Positions 35,712 through 45,532 of a stretch of DNA of 48,265 bases are shown piece by piece (within the stretch, counting starts at the first letter, position 1; every line of letters begins with the position of its first letter). The translations under genes and the position numbers were made by a program. The notes beneath the pieces were generated by a model. The model was not told where the DNA came from. It did not search any database and worked only from the letters and a program-made list of their open reading frames with translations. Source of the DNA: Schoenoplectus triqueter (Eukaryota; Streptophyta; Magnoliopsida; Poales; Cyperaceae); NCBI GenBank assembly GCA_964058805.1, contig CAXKVV010000563.1:1-48265 (forward strand). Direction: 5' to 3'.

Positions 35712-36130
35712 TGACACGTGTCAGCATCTCATTGGGCCACCTCATGCCACGTGTCAGCACCCCATTGGTCCACCTCAGCCATGTGGGCCCCACACCCCTA
35801 CAGACCTGACAAGTGGGCCCCACCTATGCCACATGGCAGTCATCCACTGGTCCACATCGATAGCCACCTCATACAGCAGCTAGACAAATGGCAGCATGCT
35901 ATAAGGCCACCTCAACAGCCCAATGCCATGTAGCCTTCCCTTATTGGTCCACCTCACTACTGTGAACCCCACTATACCATAAGACGACTGACAAGCGGGC
36001 CCCACTGGGTGCCACATGGCATACACTCACTGGTGCCATGTCATCATACAGTGTGTACAAGGAGTGACAGATGGCTTCCTATGATTGGTACAGGGCAACA
36101 CAAAGTGCCACATGGCACTATATCACAGAG
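35712..36130 (+). promoter_or_regulatory. G-box and TCP-type site cluster (LTR A)
   Basis: TGACACGTGTCA (35712-35723) is a perfect palindrome at the place of TGCCACGTGGCA in B, changed symmetrically. ATGCCACGTGTCAG (near 35744) follows, then GTGGGCCCCAC near 35783 and 35814, and several TGCCACATGGCA variants to about 36118. Confidence 0.6.
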
Positions 36131-37292
36131 CCACATCATACACAGATCATTAACACTAAGGGTTTGTTTAATAAAGCAACCAACCAATCAGGCAGAGCCA
36201 CCTCAGCCTATTAACCCTAATCATTATACTAATCAACTGCTAATTAGATCTATAGGCGTATACTCACAAACCTTACAGGTGGGGCCCAGGATATAGAGAT
36301 AAGAGTATAGGCTCATGGTTGAAGTGGTATGCCAAGTCTATCCTACTGGTTTGTCCTGCTCAAATCGATCAAATTTAAAAAGGAGATGAAAACAAAATGA
36401 ACCTGGTGCATGCTCCCCCAGTCGCTGATCTACTCCCCTCTGACGCTTTGGTGCACGTGCGCCTGAGCCGTCCAGCCCAGCCGAACACTCTCCCCGCTCT
36501 CCCTTCTTCTCCTTCTCCTCTCGCGCGCGAGTTTGTCTCTTCCCATGGCGTCTCACCATTGTGAGAGCTTCAAAGACAGTTGATGCACTTTAATGAATTA
36601 ATCAGAGAAGCTAGAGCAGGGGGGTAACAATAAAAGGGAGTTAAACAACAAGCATACCTCAATTCGAATTGAAACAGTAGAAGTACACTTCTGTTGAATA
36701 CAATTGAGTACTTCGGGCACTAAATTGAGCACAGAGACAGCTTGATTATGCTTAGGCGATGTCAATTGGCAAGCAATTACAAAGAAATTGAGCAAGAGGA
36801 AAGCCTGGAGATCAAGAATTGTCGAGAGCAGTGGCAAAGAGGCAAGCTTGATAGGCGCTTCAAAGGTCAAATTGAATGATCAGAGAGCTTATTCAGATCA
36901 AGGCGACACTAGTTAGCGTGGAATGAATGAGTGATTGAGTGGAAGAAGTGAATTGCGCCAAGAGAAGAAGTGAGGCAGAAACCCGATTTTGAAATGAATG
37001 AAATTCAGTGAAATTGAGAGAGAGAAAGTGCTAGCTATGGTGCAGAGGCATTTAAATACGGTTTATTGATAAGAGGGCTTGCTTATCAATCAAAGTATCT
37101 GTTGAATTGGAGTCAAAGAGCTGCGGCACAGTCAAACCATAACAGAAAGCAGTTGGGCGATTTTCACAACAAACACAAATCAATCTCAGCCATTGATTGA
37201 AGTAGAATGAAGGGTGAGGATGTGTCCAAGGTGGCAATCCGAGTGGAAGGCAGCCAACCAATCACAATTGGGTTAATTGGCCGGTTCTAGCC

Positions 37293-37300
37293 TATATAAA
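37293..37300 (+). promoter_or_regulatory. conserved TATA box, LTR A
   Basis: TATATAAA with CCAATCACA about 35 bp upstream, the same arrangement as in B and C. If this is the main start, U3 is about 3.07 kb and R plus U5 about 4.3 kb. Confidence 0.55.
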
Positions 37301-37656
37301 CTGAAAATTAGCAACAGTAATAGGGGGAGATCCATTGGCAGAACAATTGAGAGCATCTACACATACACCAGTGATCATCAACTAGAAAGAGTGTGAGAGA
37401 TTAGAAAGAAAATTATTCAATTCATTTTTCTGTCAAGTATAAAAGGTAATCGATTGTGTTCATTGATTCAACTAATACATTTTCTTTATATTTCTTGTTT
37501 TTAGAGTTTTCAGTATCCTATTTAAGTTTACTAAGTGATCAATTGAGTTCTTTCTTAGTTCTTGTTGCATTTTCTTTTGAAATTCATTCTTTTCTTCCAC
37601 CTCTTTACTGTTTCTCCTTTTAAATAACTGCATTTAGTATTAATTGATTGTATCTA

Positions 37657-38003
37657 GCGAGCCACTGGCCCAATTATAAATTAATTGGTGAGCCTTTAGG
37701 CCTAGATCGGTCACAAACATCAAGAATTTATAATTCAACTATTATTGCATTAGTTTCTTTGTGATTTTTCATTTTCAATCTGTTTTCTTGCTCATATCCA
37801 TGCAATAATTGAAAGGTGATGACTTTTACCTCTTTAACATTCTAATTGTACAGTTTTAGTTGAATGAATTAGCCGATTCCTTTGTAATACACTAATTCTG
37901 GTATAAGTTAGTATATCGCTAGGATTTTAGAATTGAATCAACTGCTATCTCAGTGAGCCACTGGCCCCAGCAGTGCCTGGGTGAGCCTTTCGGCCTGAGA
38001 AGT
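37657..38003 (+). repeat. two variable-stem modules (LTR A)
   Basis: Both have GAGCCACTGGCC on the left and GGTGAGCCTTT(A/C)GGCCT on the right, about 300 bp apart. The hairpin between differs: CCAATTA (37670-37676) with TAATTGG (37682-37688), and CCCAG (37966-37970) with CTGGG (37977-37981). Outer arms GCCA/TGGC and GCC/GGC would give three small stems in about 50 bases. Confidence 0.8.
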
Positions 38004-38879
38004 AGTAATTAAGGGTGTGAATTCAATAAGCATCTTGAATTGGAGAAGAATTGAGGTTGTACTAGTCGGTTTTGCATAATCTCCAACTAACAATGATGTA
38101 ACGCGATCATTTGTAAATAAAATCACTCACATTCACCTTAAACTACACCTACATATCAAGGCGACGCTTACTGATCTTGTAATTATGAAAGAAACTAATT
38201 AAGTTTAGCGAATTTGGCAAAAAGACGACTCGGTACCAATCGGTACTGTACACTGACAAATGATGAGGTGGTCTTGCACCATTACTAGCTCAAGAGGAGT
38301 CAATTAATCGCTTCAAATCATGATAACATATCGAGGCGATGCTCATCGATCTTGTAATTGTCAAGAACTTCGATTAATTCTGTTGAATTTGACGAAAGAA
38401 ACATCTCGGTACCGATTCTAACTGATACACTAACCGGTACCATTGTGCGGCATCTTTCACCGTATGGATCCTCGATCAAGAACCGCAAAGGAATTCTACA
38501 AGGCAAGACGATGCAGAGGCACTGACCTGATCATAGAAGGAGTACTCCGGCCGCCGGAAGCGCCGCTCAGCACGAATCCTGATGTAAGAACGATTCGGAA
38601 GAGATGAAAGAACCGTTGGCACGAACCTTGAAGCATGCACTGATCTTGAAGCTAATCAACACACGGGATCTGTCGAGAAATTCAATTATTAAACCAAGAA
38701 AGGATCTGGGCCGTAGATCCATTAAACACGTATCTCAAGCGAATCTGGCGGCCCAAATGAAGAAGGAAGTTATATAAAAGATGCGCACTAATCTCGGTAT
38801 AGATCTGGCGGCCCAGATTAGGCCCAATAATTAAATAATAACAGAATACTAATGGTATGAAATAAATAAATGATTTGAA

Positions 38880-39868
38880 AATGCTCCTGAACTCCAAATT
38901 AACTCAAATTTGTTTCTAAAATTTCCTTATTTTTCATACTATTTTTCTATATGATAATATTCCAGTTTTGAAAATATAATCATGATAAAACAATTTTAAA
39001 GCAAAAGACATTACATATATTGATATATTTGACCTAGCTTTGACTTGTCATTTTAAATACTATAAAAATTCCAAAAATCCAAATAAAAATCATAAATAAT
39101 AACTAGATATATTTTACTGATTTTTCAAGTGATTTTTCATGAAATAATAATGATAATAGTAATATGCCATAATAAATGATGAGATTAGCTATATTCTTTG
39201 ATAAATAAATAATAATAGATATTATGTTGATATTTTCTATAAAAAGAATAATAAAAATAAATAGCACAAAAAATACAAAAATATATACTACCATGATAAT
39301 AGATAGTAAATATATTTTCTTCTATAATAAAGAATGATAATATAGTTTTATAATAAAATGAATTGCATTTCTTTTGTTATTTCTATACAAATATACAATA
39401 AAAATATTTTTGATGAATAAAATGCAATAAAAATAATAGTTGTAATAAAAATATAATGAATTTCATCTCTTATGGCTATTTTCAACTAATAATAATAATA
39501 AAAAAAAATCTTATACTTTTCTATAGATAATAAATAGAAATACTAAAAAAAATAATGAATAGTATAATAAATAAGATAGAATATTGATAATGATTTCTTT
39601 TAGCTATTATAGATCTAAAAAACAAAAAAATATATAATAATAAAAATAATATAGCTAACCATCTTTTGATTTTATTTTCTAGTATTTTGTAAGTGATTTT
39701 CTACAAAATAAATAGAGTTTAGAAATAATAAAAATAGAATTCTATTATTTTAGCTATTATAAAAAAAAATATAAATAAAATTCTAGTTAATAGCTAATCC
39801 CTTTTTCTATTATTTTGTAAATAATTTTCTATAGGAATAGATAGAGTCTAAAAATAAAAATATATATA

Positions 39869-39915
<47 letters not shown>

Positions 39916-39960
39916 AATACATCTTTATAATAGAAATAATAATGGAAGATATTATATAAT
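38880..39960 (+). repeat. AT-rich low-complexity segment (LTR A)
   Basis: The counterpart of 16480-17815, with a (TA)n run at about 39860-39885 and an (ATA)n run to 39909. No coding sequence. Confidence 0.8.
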
Positions 39961-40058
39961 AGGCTTTGTAGATTTTGGAAATGGACAAATAAGCTCACAT
40001 AAGGAATGTAGAGCCACATGAGAATGTTTGCACACATGATATAACCTTTAGAAGATAC

Positions 40059-40274
40059 GTCGAGACAGGAACATCTTGACGTAGGATGATTAAGGCTTTG
40101 ATAGCAACATGAGAAGATATGTCGAGACAAGAACATCTTGACACTTGATAAAGAATAATAAGACACGTCGAGACAGGAACATCTTGACGTAGGATGATTA
40201 AGGCTTCGATAGCAACATGAAGAGATATGTCAAGACAGGAACATCTTGACGCTTGATGAAAAATAACCAGAACT
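40059..40274 (+). repeat. 108-bp tandem repeat with small inverted repeats (LTR A)
   Basis: GTC(G/A)AGACA(G/A)GAACATCTTGAC starts at 40059, 40121, 40167 and 40229 (spacing 62, 46, 62), giving two 108-bp units; a single copy lies at 40456. CGTCGAGA can pair with TCTTGACG. LTR B has one copy near 18353. Confidence 0.85.
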
Positions 40275-40679
40275 GCGACATCAACACGGAGATATATGTC
40301 AACTCTGAGGAAGAAGAACATTACGATGTCCTAGAGAGGTGACATCTTAATGACTCACTACCATGAGCAAGTAACTCATGACTGAATACGCTCACACGAG
40401 GGATGTAGGGCAACATAGTAATTTTGCACAAGTAATACAACATGTAGAATGATTAGTCGAGACAAGAACATCTTGACGCTCGTTGAAGAATGACCAAAGC
40501 TACGACATCAGCATGGAGAGATATGTCGACTTTGAAGAAGAACATTACGATGTCCGAGCGAAGTGACATCTTAATGACTCGGTGTCATGAACAAGTAATT
40601 CATGACCATTTGAGCTAGCAAGACTGAACTCATCCGTCGATAAGTTTGTCTCCTGGTTCATTTCCCGAGACTGTGAGAT

Positions 40680-41352
40680 TGAATCATTCTGTAATAGATT
40701 CATCCACAAAACAGTGAATGCGAACCGTTCTGTAGGTAGGTTCCTTCACTAACACATGCCTCAATGTTGAACTGGCCCAGCGCTTCAGGTTTGACATTGT
40801 GCGTAACTGTGTTTCCTAGGTTTATGAATCGGCTTAGTGCTTCGAATTCATGATCTAGAAGATCGGTGAGAAGAAACACGTTGGCCATATCCACCCTTCT
40901 CCTGATTCACCAACCTCAAGATCAACCGGCTCAGCGCTTCGAGTTGTATTTTGTGTGATTGGTTGTTGACTAGTTAAGATTGAACCGTTCTGTAGTAGGT
41001 TTATCTTCTAGATCAACGGAGGTCGAGTCGTTCTGTATGTAGACTCACCTCAAGCCCCTCTGAAGAGATTAACCTGGTCTGTAGTAAGGTTACATCTCGA
41101 GGTGGCATAGACTGAACCGATCTGTTTGTAGGTTCGTCTTCCATAGGACAGAACTGATCTGTTTGTAGGTTTGTCTTCCATAGAATTAAGTAAAGATTGA
41201 ACCGATCTGTTTGTAGGTTCGTCTTCCATAGGATTGAACCGATCTGTTTGTAGGTTCATCTCCCATAGAATTAAGCAAAGATTAAACCGATCTGTTTGTA
41301 GGTTTGTCTTCCATAAGACTGAATCGATCTGTTTGTAGGTTCGTCTTCCATG
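40680..41352 (+). repeat. stem-loop array in LTR A (GATCTGTTTGTA loops)
   Basis: Eleven units. Pairing arms: TGAATC with GATTCA (40680-40702), GAACC with GGTTC (40722-40743), GAGTC with GACTC (41025-41046), TAACCT with AGGTTA (41070-41092, outer GAGAT with ATCTC), then a recent run of GAACC with GGTTC, TGAACC with GGTTCA, and AAACC with GGTTT (41284-41305). Loops are GTTCTGTAGTA, GGTCTGTAGTA or GATCTGTTTGTA. The last six units form a fresh tandem run with CTTCCATAG spacers. Confidence 0.87.
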
Positions 41353-41419
41353 GACCCCTTTTTATGAACCTAGACGACCACTTGACCATCTTTTAACTAT
41401 ACTATTTGCTTCTCTCTTT

Positions 41420-41662
41420 CAAAGATCCAGAGGTGCCTCGAGGTTAGTAGCCCAGGGTAATTAACGGTGGGGGCTTGCGCCCACCGGAATCTACAAGAAC
41501 TCACAATCACTAAAAAAACCCCTGAATGTGCATCCAAATATCTCTAAACGGCAGAATCGGCCGACACCCAGCAGATGCACGCTCGGGAGGGATCTCCGTG
41601 TCCTTCTTCCGCGAACCCATCGCCCAGCGGCGGTGCGGCGGCGCGCGAAAAAGGGTCGCACA
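41420..41662 (+). repeat. conserved LTR 3'-terminal domain (copy A)
   Basis: Same domain as in B, C and D. Hairpin CGGTGGG (41465-41471) with CCCACCG (41480-41486). In LTR D the arms are CAATGGG and CCCATTG, a double compensatory change. Confidence 0.8.
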
Positions 41663-41667
41663 GGATC

Positions 41668-41686
41668 TGGCACGCCCAGTGGGACC
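41668..41686 (+). other. primer-binding site of gypsy element A
   Basis: TGGCACGCCCAGTGGGACC begins with the TGG expected for a tRNA 3' CCA end and lies five bases after the LTR. I do not assign the tRNA. Confidence 0.75.
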
Positions 41687-41769
41687 TAGATTCTCCTCTT
41701 ATCTCTGAAAGAGAGAGGCAAATAGAATATTTAAAGGATACAAGTGGTCTTCTATGTGCTAAAAAAGAC

Positions 41770-41800
41770 TAATAATTTTCAAGTGTTTTTGTTTTTGCAG
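41770..41800 (+). other. likely 3' splice site in the leader
   Basis: A CTAAT branch-like site is followed by a T-rich tract and TTTTTGCAG, four bases before the Gag ATG context GAAATGG. This is a textbook plant acceptor. A donor is not certain; AAGTG/GTCTTC at about 41743 would be too close, so the donor may lie in the LTR. Confidence 0.5.
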
Positions 41801-41803
41801 GAA

Positions 41804-44800
41804 ATGGCATACTTCGGCAACTTCAACCTCGCTCCCTACACTGTCACTCCTGCAAAGAGCCCAGAGGGCAAATTGTTCATGTTCTTCGGGACCATCCCGC
41901 AAGAACTCACCATCTACGGCCCAGCTCCAGTGGCCGCCTTCACTCCTGCGACCGTCCGGATCTCCATCCCGGACGAAGAGGAGGAGTCGATCACCTTGAC
42001 TCCCAAGGGGATCTCAAACAATGTCATGGCCTCTCCTACTACCTCCCCAAAGAGGAGAAGGCGCCCGTCTAAAAAGACAGCCCCAAAGGTCGCAGCCCAA
42101 ACTGCCCGTAACTCTCAAGCGTCCAGGAAGAGGGCCCTGGACGCATACCAAAATCAGCTGGTGGCTAGGCCAGCTATCCCAGTCTCCAACAAATTTACGG
42201 CACTCCGTATAGTGGCTAAGAACTCGGCCACAGGCCAGCTCCGCCAGGCATGGGAGGTGCCTAAGCCCACACCTCGCCCAACTCAAAGGCCTCAGCGCCG
42301 CCAGGATAAGTCTCAAACCCCTGCAGAAGCCATCTATAAGGCTCACAGGGCCCTCAAACAGAGGAAGAACGTCAAGAACGCCAGGTCGAGACGATACGTC
42401 TCCCGCCCCGATCACTCTCAAGGCATGGCTCAGCCGCAAGCCATTGCCTCCACTCCGAACACAAGGAGGTCTATACCAAAGGCAACACCTAGCACCCAGC
42501 AGGTGTGGGTCCCAAAGGGTTCCCAGCCAATAAAGCCCCAATCTCAAGCCCAGCCCAACAAGGCCGGCAAATCTAACGCTCCGCCCGAGAGCGTGTTCAG
42601 CCGTCTAGGTCAGAAGAGTGTATTCAGCCGATTAGGCTCGAGAATACCACTCAATAACCTGAAAATAACTGCTCCTGACCAAACAAAGAAGAAGAGAAGA
42701 ACCGCTCGCTATGAAAAGCACTTCTCAGTCAACACCATCAGTATAAGCTACGATACTGATCCAGATACTGATGGTGAGGTGAATATGGTCCAGGATGACC
42801 AGTCCCCACCTAATCAAGCTCACGTCACAAACACCAACAAAAATAATGGTAGAAAAGGGAGACCTCCCAAGAGAGTCAACCCCGAAGGCAATAGCAGGGA
42901 AGGGGAAGACCACAACGAAAACCCTGACTTTTTCGACAATGAAGATGACGTCAAAACACGTCCTGAAGTGCCTATCGATGAAATAGAAATACTAAAAGGC
43001 CACATCGAGGCACGGGACGAAGAGCTGATTAGGCAACGGGAGCTAATTGCTACCATGCTGAAGCAGAACGAAGAATTGATTAAGGCGGTCAAGTCATTGC
43101 AAGAATCACAAGACGCCAATTTCAAAGCTGGTAGTTCCCGTCAAGAAGGGGTCCACAGTACCAAAAGCAATCATAAGGGAAAACAACCTGTCGATTCTAA
43201 ACCCCATCCACATAGAACCATAGAAGTGGAGGGTGAACCAACGGGAATATCCCGGAAGGAGATTCAAGCCATGATTGCCCAGCAAATGCAGATAGCTGGA
43301 GGTGGATACGCTATCCCTCCCGTTAAAAACTGTGGACATCCATACCCTGCCATATACGACTTAGAAGAATATCCTAAAGGGTATGTGATTCCCCACTTCA
43401 GGACCTTCTCCGGGGAAGGCAATAAAGACCTAAACCCCGAACAACATCTGGCCCACTTTGTAGCCTCGTGCGGCAACACGGGCGGTAATGATGCACTGTT
43501 GTTAAGACAATTCCCTCAAAGCTTGGTGGGAACCGCTTTCCAATGGTACTATTCATTAGAGAACAACAGCATCAGGACCTGGGACGAGATGGCAGACTCG
43601 TTCAGGGCGCGATTTGTCATGGTGTCTGACAAGATAAACATAGCTGATCTGGCAGGCACTAAACCCAAGAAAGGGGAGTCAATGACAGATTTTATCAATA
43701 GATGGCGGAACCTCAGCATTAAATGCGACCGCACATTAACTGAAGATGAGGCCGTCAACTTAATCATGAAAAACATTGACGGGTGGATGGGCATGCTTCT
43801 TGGTGTGACAAAGGTTAACACATTCAAAGACTTGCTCAGATCGGTATCCAATATGGAAAGGATGTCACCGCATACCATGCCGAACTTTATGAATAATAGG
43901 CCGCAACGAGGAGCCCGAGCCGAGACTAAAGTGGCATTCACCTCGTTAAAGGATAAGATGGTCGCTAACGCAGATACCCAAAGCGGCAGCAGTGGCACAA
44001 ATGGCAATAATTACAACAAGGGACCCAGGCCCAATCCAGGAGGGAGTTCACGGAGTTTTGAGTCCCTCAAACAAAAGAAATCTAAACCGTACTCCTTCAG
44101 GAGAGATAAAGTTGCCCAAATCTTCAGAGGGGCACTGAAGAATGGTCTAACCCTGCCGGCCAGTAAATGCCCGGAAGATGCCGATAAATCGGACGAACCC
44201 AACTTTTGCCCATACCACAGAGTACTAGGGCACTCAATTGAAGATTGCTGGGTCTTCAAAGATTGGGTCGAGAAGGCGTATAAAAACGGTGAAATTACTT
44301 TACCCAAAGGGTTCTTGCAAAGCCCATCAGCCCATGAACAGGCCAATATGATCTCTCACGAAGAAGAGAAAATCCCGGACCAAATAAGTGGAAATCAAGA
44401 AGAGCAATGGACTACGCACTTATCGAAGAAATCGATTAAAATGCTTAAATCTCTTAAGAAAGAACCTGGCATGAAATGGAAAGACGACATCACGCCAGTG
44501 GTCCCACCAAAACCCAGGGTGTATTATAAGGTGGACCGGAGCCAAGACCAGGTTCTTAAGAAAAGAAAGAAGCATAGAAGCAACAAGTCCAAAAAGAACA
44601 AAATTGAAGAATATGAGCAGGACAGTCCCGAGGCGATCACTCTTCAACATTTCATCTCCAAAGAAGACTGGGAGAAGCTAACCCTAGGTCAAAAGAAAGA
44701 AAATATAGATGGAGAAATAAATAAAGAAAAAAGCGAAGAGATCTGGGGTGCTTCGTGCAATATGGTATATTCTTCTTGTGACGAAGATATGCCAACTTTA

Positions 44801-45532
44801 GAGGAGATGTTCTTCCCAAATGACGAAGGGGAAGCAAGCACCTCTGGGACCAAAAATGAAGAATGTAAAGCCGTGCTCCGGTCCGGGACTTACATACCTG
44901 AGAGACAAGCTCCCAAGGATTCCGATAAAGGAAAGGATAAAGCCCTGAATAAAGGTAAAGAGGTCGAGAACCCAAGCAAAAACCCAGAAAAGACCCGATC
45001 GACGGGCGAAGAATATAATGTGTTGGCACATCTGCGTAAGATCCCAGCGCTATTAAGCATATTTGATGCGTTGATGATGTCACAAGACCTAAGGGAGGTG
45101 CTAATCCAGGCCCTGCAAGATCCTGAGAAGTATAAGTCATACTTCATAGAGCAAAATATGCAAGAAGCCCTATTCACCGCCAAGCGGGCCGCCTGTATAA
45201 ATTTCACAGACGATGACCTCCTAATAGGCACCGTCGACCATAATCGCCCGTTGTACATTACCGGAAACTGTGGAGGGCAAAAGATTGGCCGCATTTTGGT
45301 CGACGCAGGGTCTTCGATCAATATCATGCCGCTTAAAACCCTAAAGACCATCACCTTAGATGTGAAGAATCTATCTGATGAAAAGGTGATTATTCATGGC
45401 TTCAATCAAAACTCCCAAAAGGCCCTGGGAGCTATAACCCTAAATCTGCAATGTGGAAGCCTAAAAGCGCCTACTAAATTCTATGTTATTGACGCTGAAA
45501 CCTCTTATCGGGCGTTGCTGGGTCGCCTGTGA
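41804..45532 (+). CDS. Gag-protease polyprotein of gypsy element A
   Basis: 1242 codons from ATG 41804. I chose this ATG because it follows the acceptor-like site; the open frame extends about 20 codons upstream without an ATG. Residues 83-91 (KRRRRPSKK) look like a nuclear signal. SVFSRLG occurs twice (263-269 and 272-278). A glutamate-rich coiled coil spans about 393-435. The retrotransposon Gag domain is about 530-690 (NPEQHLAHF, LVGTAFQWYYSL, GESMTDFINRWRNL). The finger CPYHRVLGHSIEDC starts at 802. Protease has DAGSS at about 1167-1171 and YRALLGR near the end. Translation stops at TGA 45530, where the family has RPWLH: the Trp codon became a stop and Pro became Leu. It forms the particle and matures the polyprotein. 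Confidence 0.9.
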   Translation: MAYFGNFNLAPYTVTPAKSPEGKLFMFFGTIPQELTIYGPAPVAAFTPATVRISIPDEEEESITLTPKGISNNVMASPTTSPKRRRRPSKKTAPKVAAQTARNSQASRKRALDAYQNQLVARPAIPVSNKFTALRIVAKNSATGQLRQAWEVPKPTPRPTQRPQRRQDKSQTPAEAIYKAHRALKQRKNVKNARSRRYVSRPDHSQGMAQPQAIASTPNTRRSIPKATPSTQQVWVPKGSQPIKPQSQAQPNKAGKSNAPPESVFSRLGQKSVFSRLGSRIPLNNLKITAPDQTKKKRRTARYEKHFSVNTISISYDTDPDTDGEVNMVQDDQSPPNQAHVTNTNKNNGRKGRPPKRVNPEGNSREGEDHNENPDFFDNEDDVKTRPEVPIDEIEILKGHIEARDEELIRQRELIATMLKQNEELIKAVKSLQESQDANFKAGSSRQEGVHSTKSNHKGKQPVDSKPHPHRTIEVEGEPTGISRKEIQAMIAQQMQIAGGGYAIPPVKNCGHPYPAIYDLEEYPKGYVIPHFRTFSGEGNKDLNPEQHLAHFVASCGNTGGNDALLLRQFPQSLVGTAFQWYYSLENNSIRTWDEMADSFRARFVMVSDKINIADLAGTKPKKGESMTDFINRWRNLSIKCDRTLTEDEAVNLIMKNIDGWMGMLLGVTKVNTFKDLLRSVSNMERMSPHTMPNFMNNRPQRGARAETKVAFTSLKDKMVANADTQSGSSGTNGNNYNKGPRPNPGGSSRSFESLKQKKSKPYSFRRDKVAQIFRGALKNGLTLPASKCPEDADKSDEPNFCPYHRVLGHSIEDCWVFKDWVEKAYKNGEITLPKGFLQSPSAHEQANMISHEEEKIPDQISGNQEEQWTTHLSKKSIKMLKSLKKEPGMKWKDDITPVVPPKPRVYYKVDRSQDQVLKKRKKHRSNKSKKNKIEEYEQDSPEAITLQHFISKEDWEKLTLGQKKENIDGEINKEKSEEIWGASCNMVYSSCDEDMPTLEEMFFPNDEGEASTSGTKNEECKAVLRSGTYIPERQAPKDSDKGKDKALNKGKEVENPSKNPEKTRSTGEEYNVLAHLRKIPALLSIFDALMMSQDLREVLIQALQDPEKYKSYFIEQNMQEALFTAKRAACINFTDDDLLIGTVDHNRPLYITGNCGGQKIGRILVDAGSSINIMPLKTLKTITLDVKNLSDEKVIIHGFNQNSQKALGAITLNLQCGSLKAPTKFYVIDAETSYRALLGRL

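Larger units (their letters stand above)
34245..41662 (+). repeat. 5' LTR copy A, 7418 bp
   Basis: Starts TGTTTACCC after ATAAC and ends GGGTCGCACA five bases before the primer site. It is collinear throughout with solo LTR B; at matched landmarks the offsets from the LTR start are 439/432 (second TATA), 1467/1603 (first G-box), 3048/3076 (TATATAAA) and 6213/6339 (CATCTTGACGCTCGTTG). That collinearity argues against the great length being caused by a nested insertion. Confidence 0.93.

Noticed and set aside
36338..36559. Short antisense frame starting MVRRHGKRQT in LTR A, similar in copy C (19569)
   Set aside because: The frame stops after about 20 codons in C and is not kept in B; similarity follows from LTR homology.
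37657..37710. tRNA-like gene at the three-stem module
   Set aside because: Too short, no A or B box and no anticodon arm of correct size; only the folding idea is kept.
39810..40321. Minus-strand open frames of 108 and 118 codons
   Set aside because: They read the 108-bp repeat and AT-rich LTR sequence; no protein pattern and no conservation in LTR B.
41744..41803. Start of Gag at an upstream GTG
   Set aside because: The stretch contains the splice-acceptor-like tract and no ATG; ATG 41804 follows it directly.
42014..42547. 177-codon minus-strand frame
   Set aside because: Shadow of the GC-richer Gag frame on the plus strand, as are the other minus-strand frames between 42700 and 48160.
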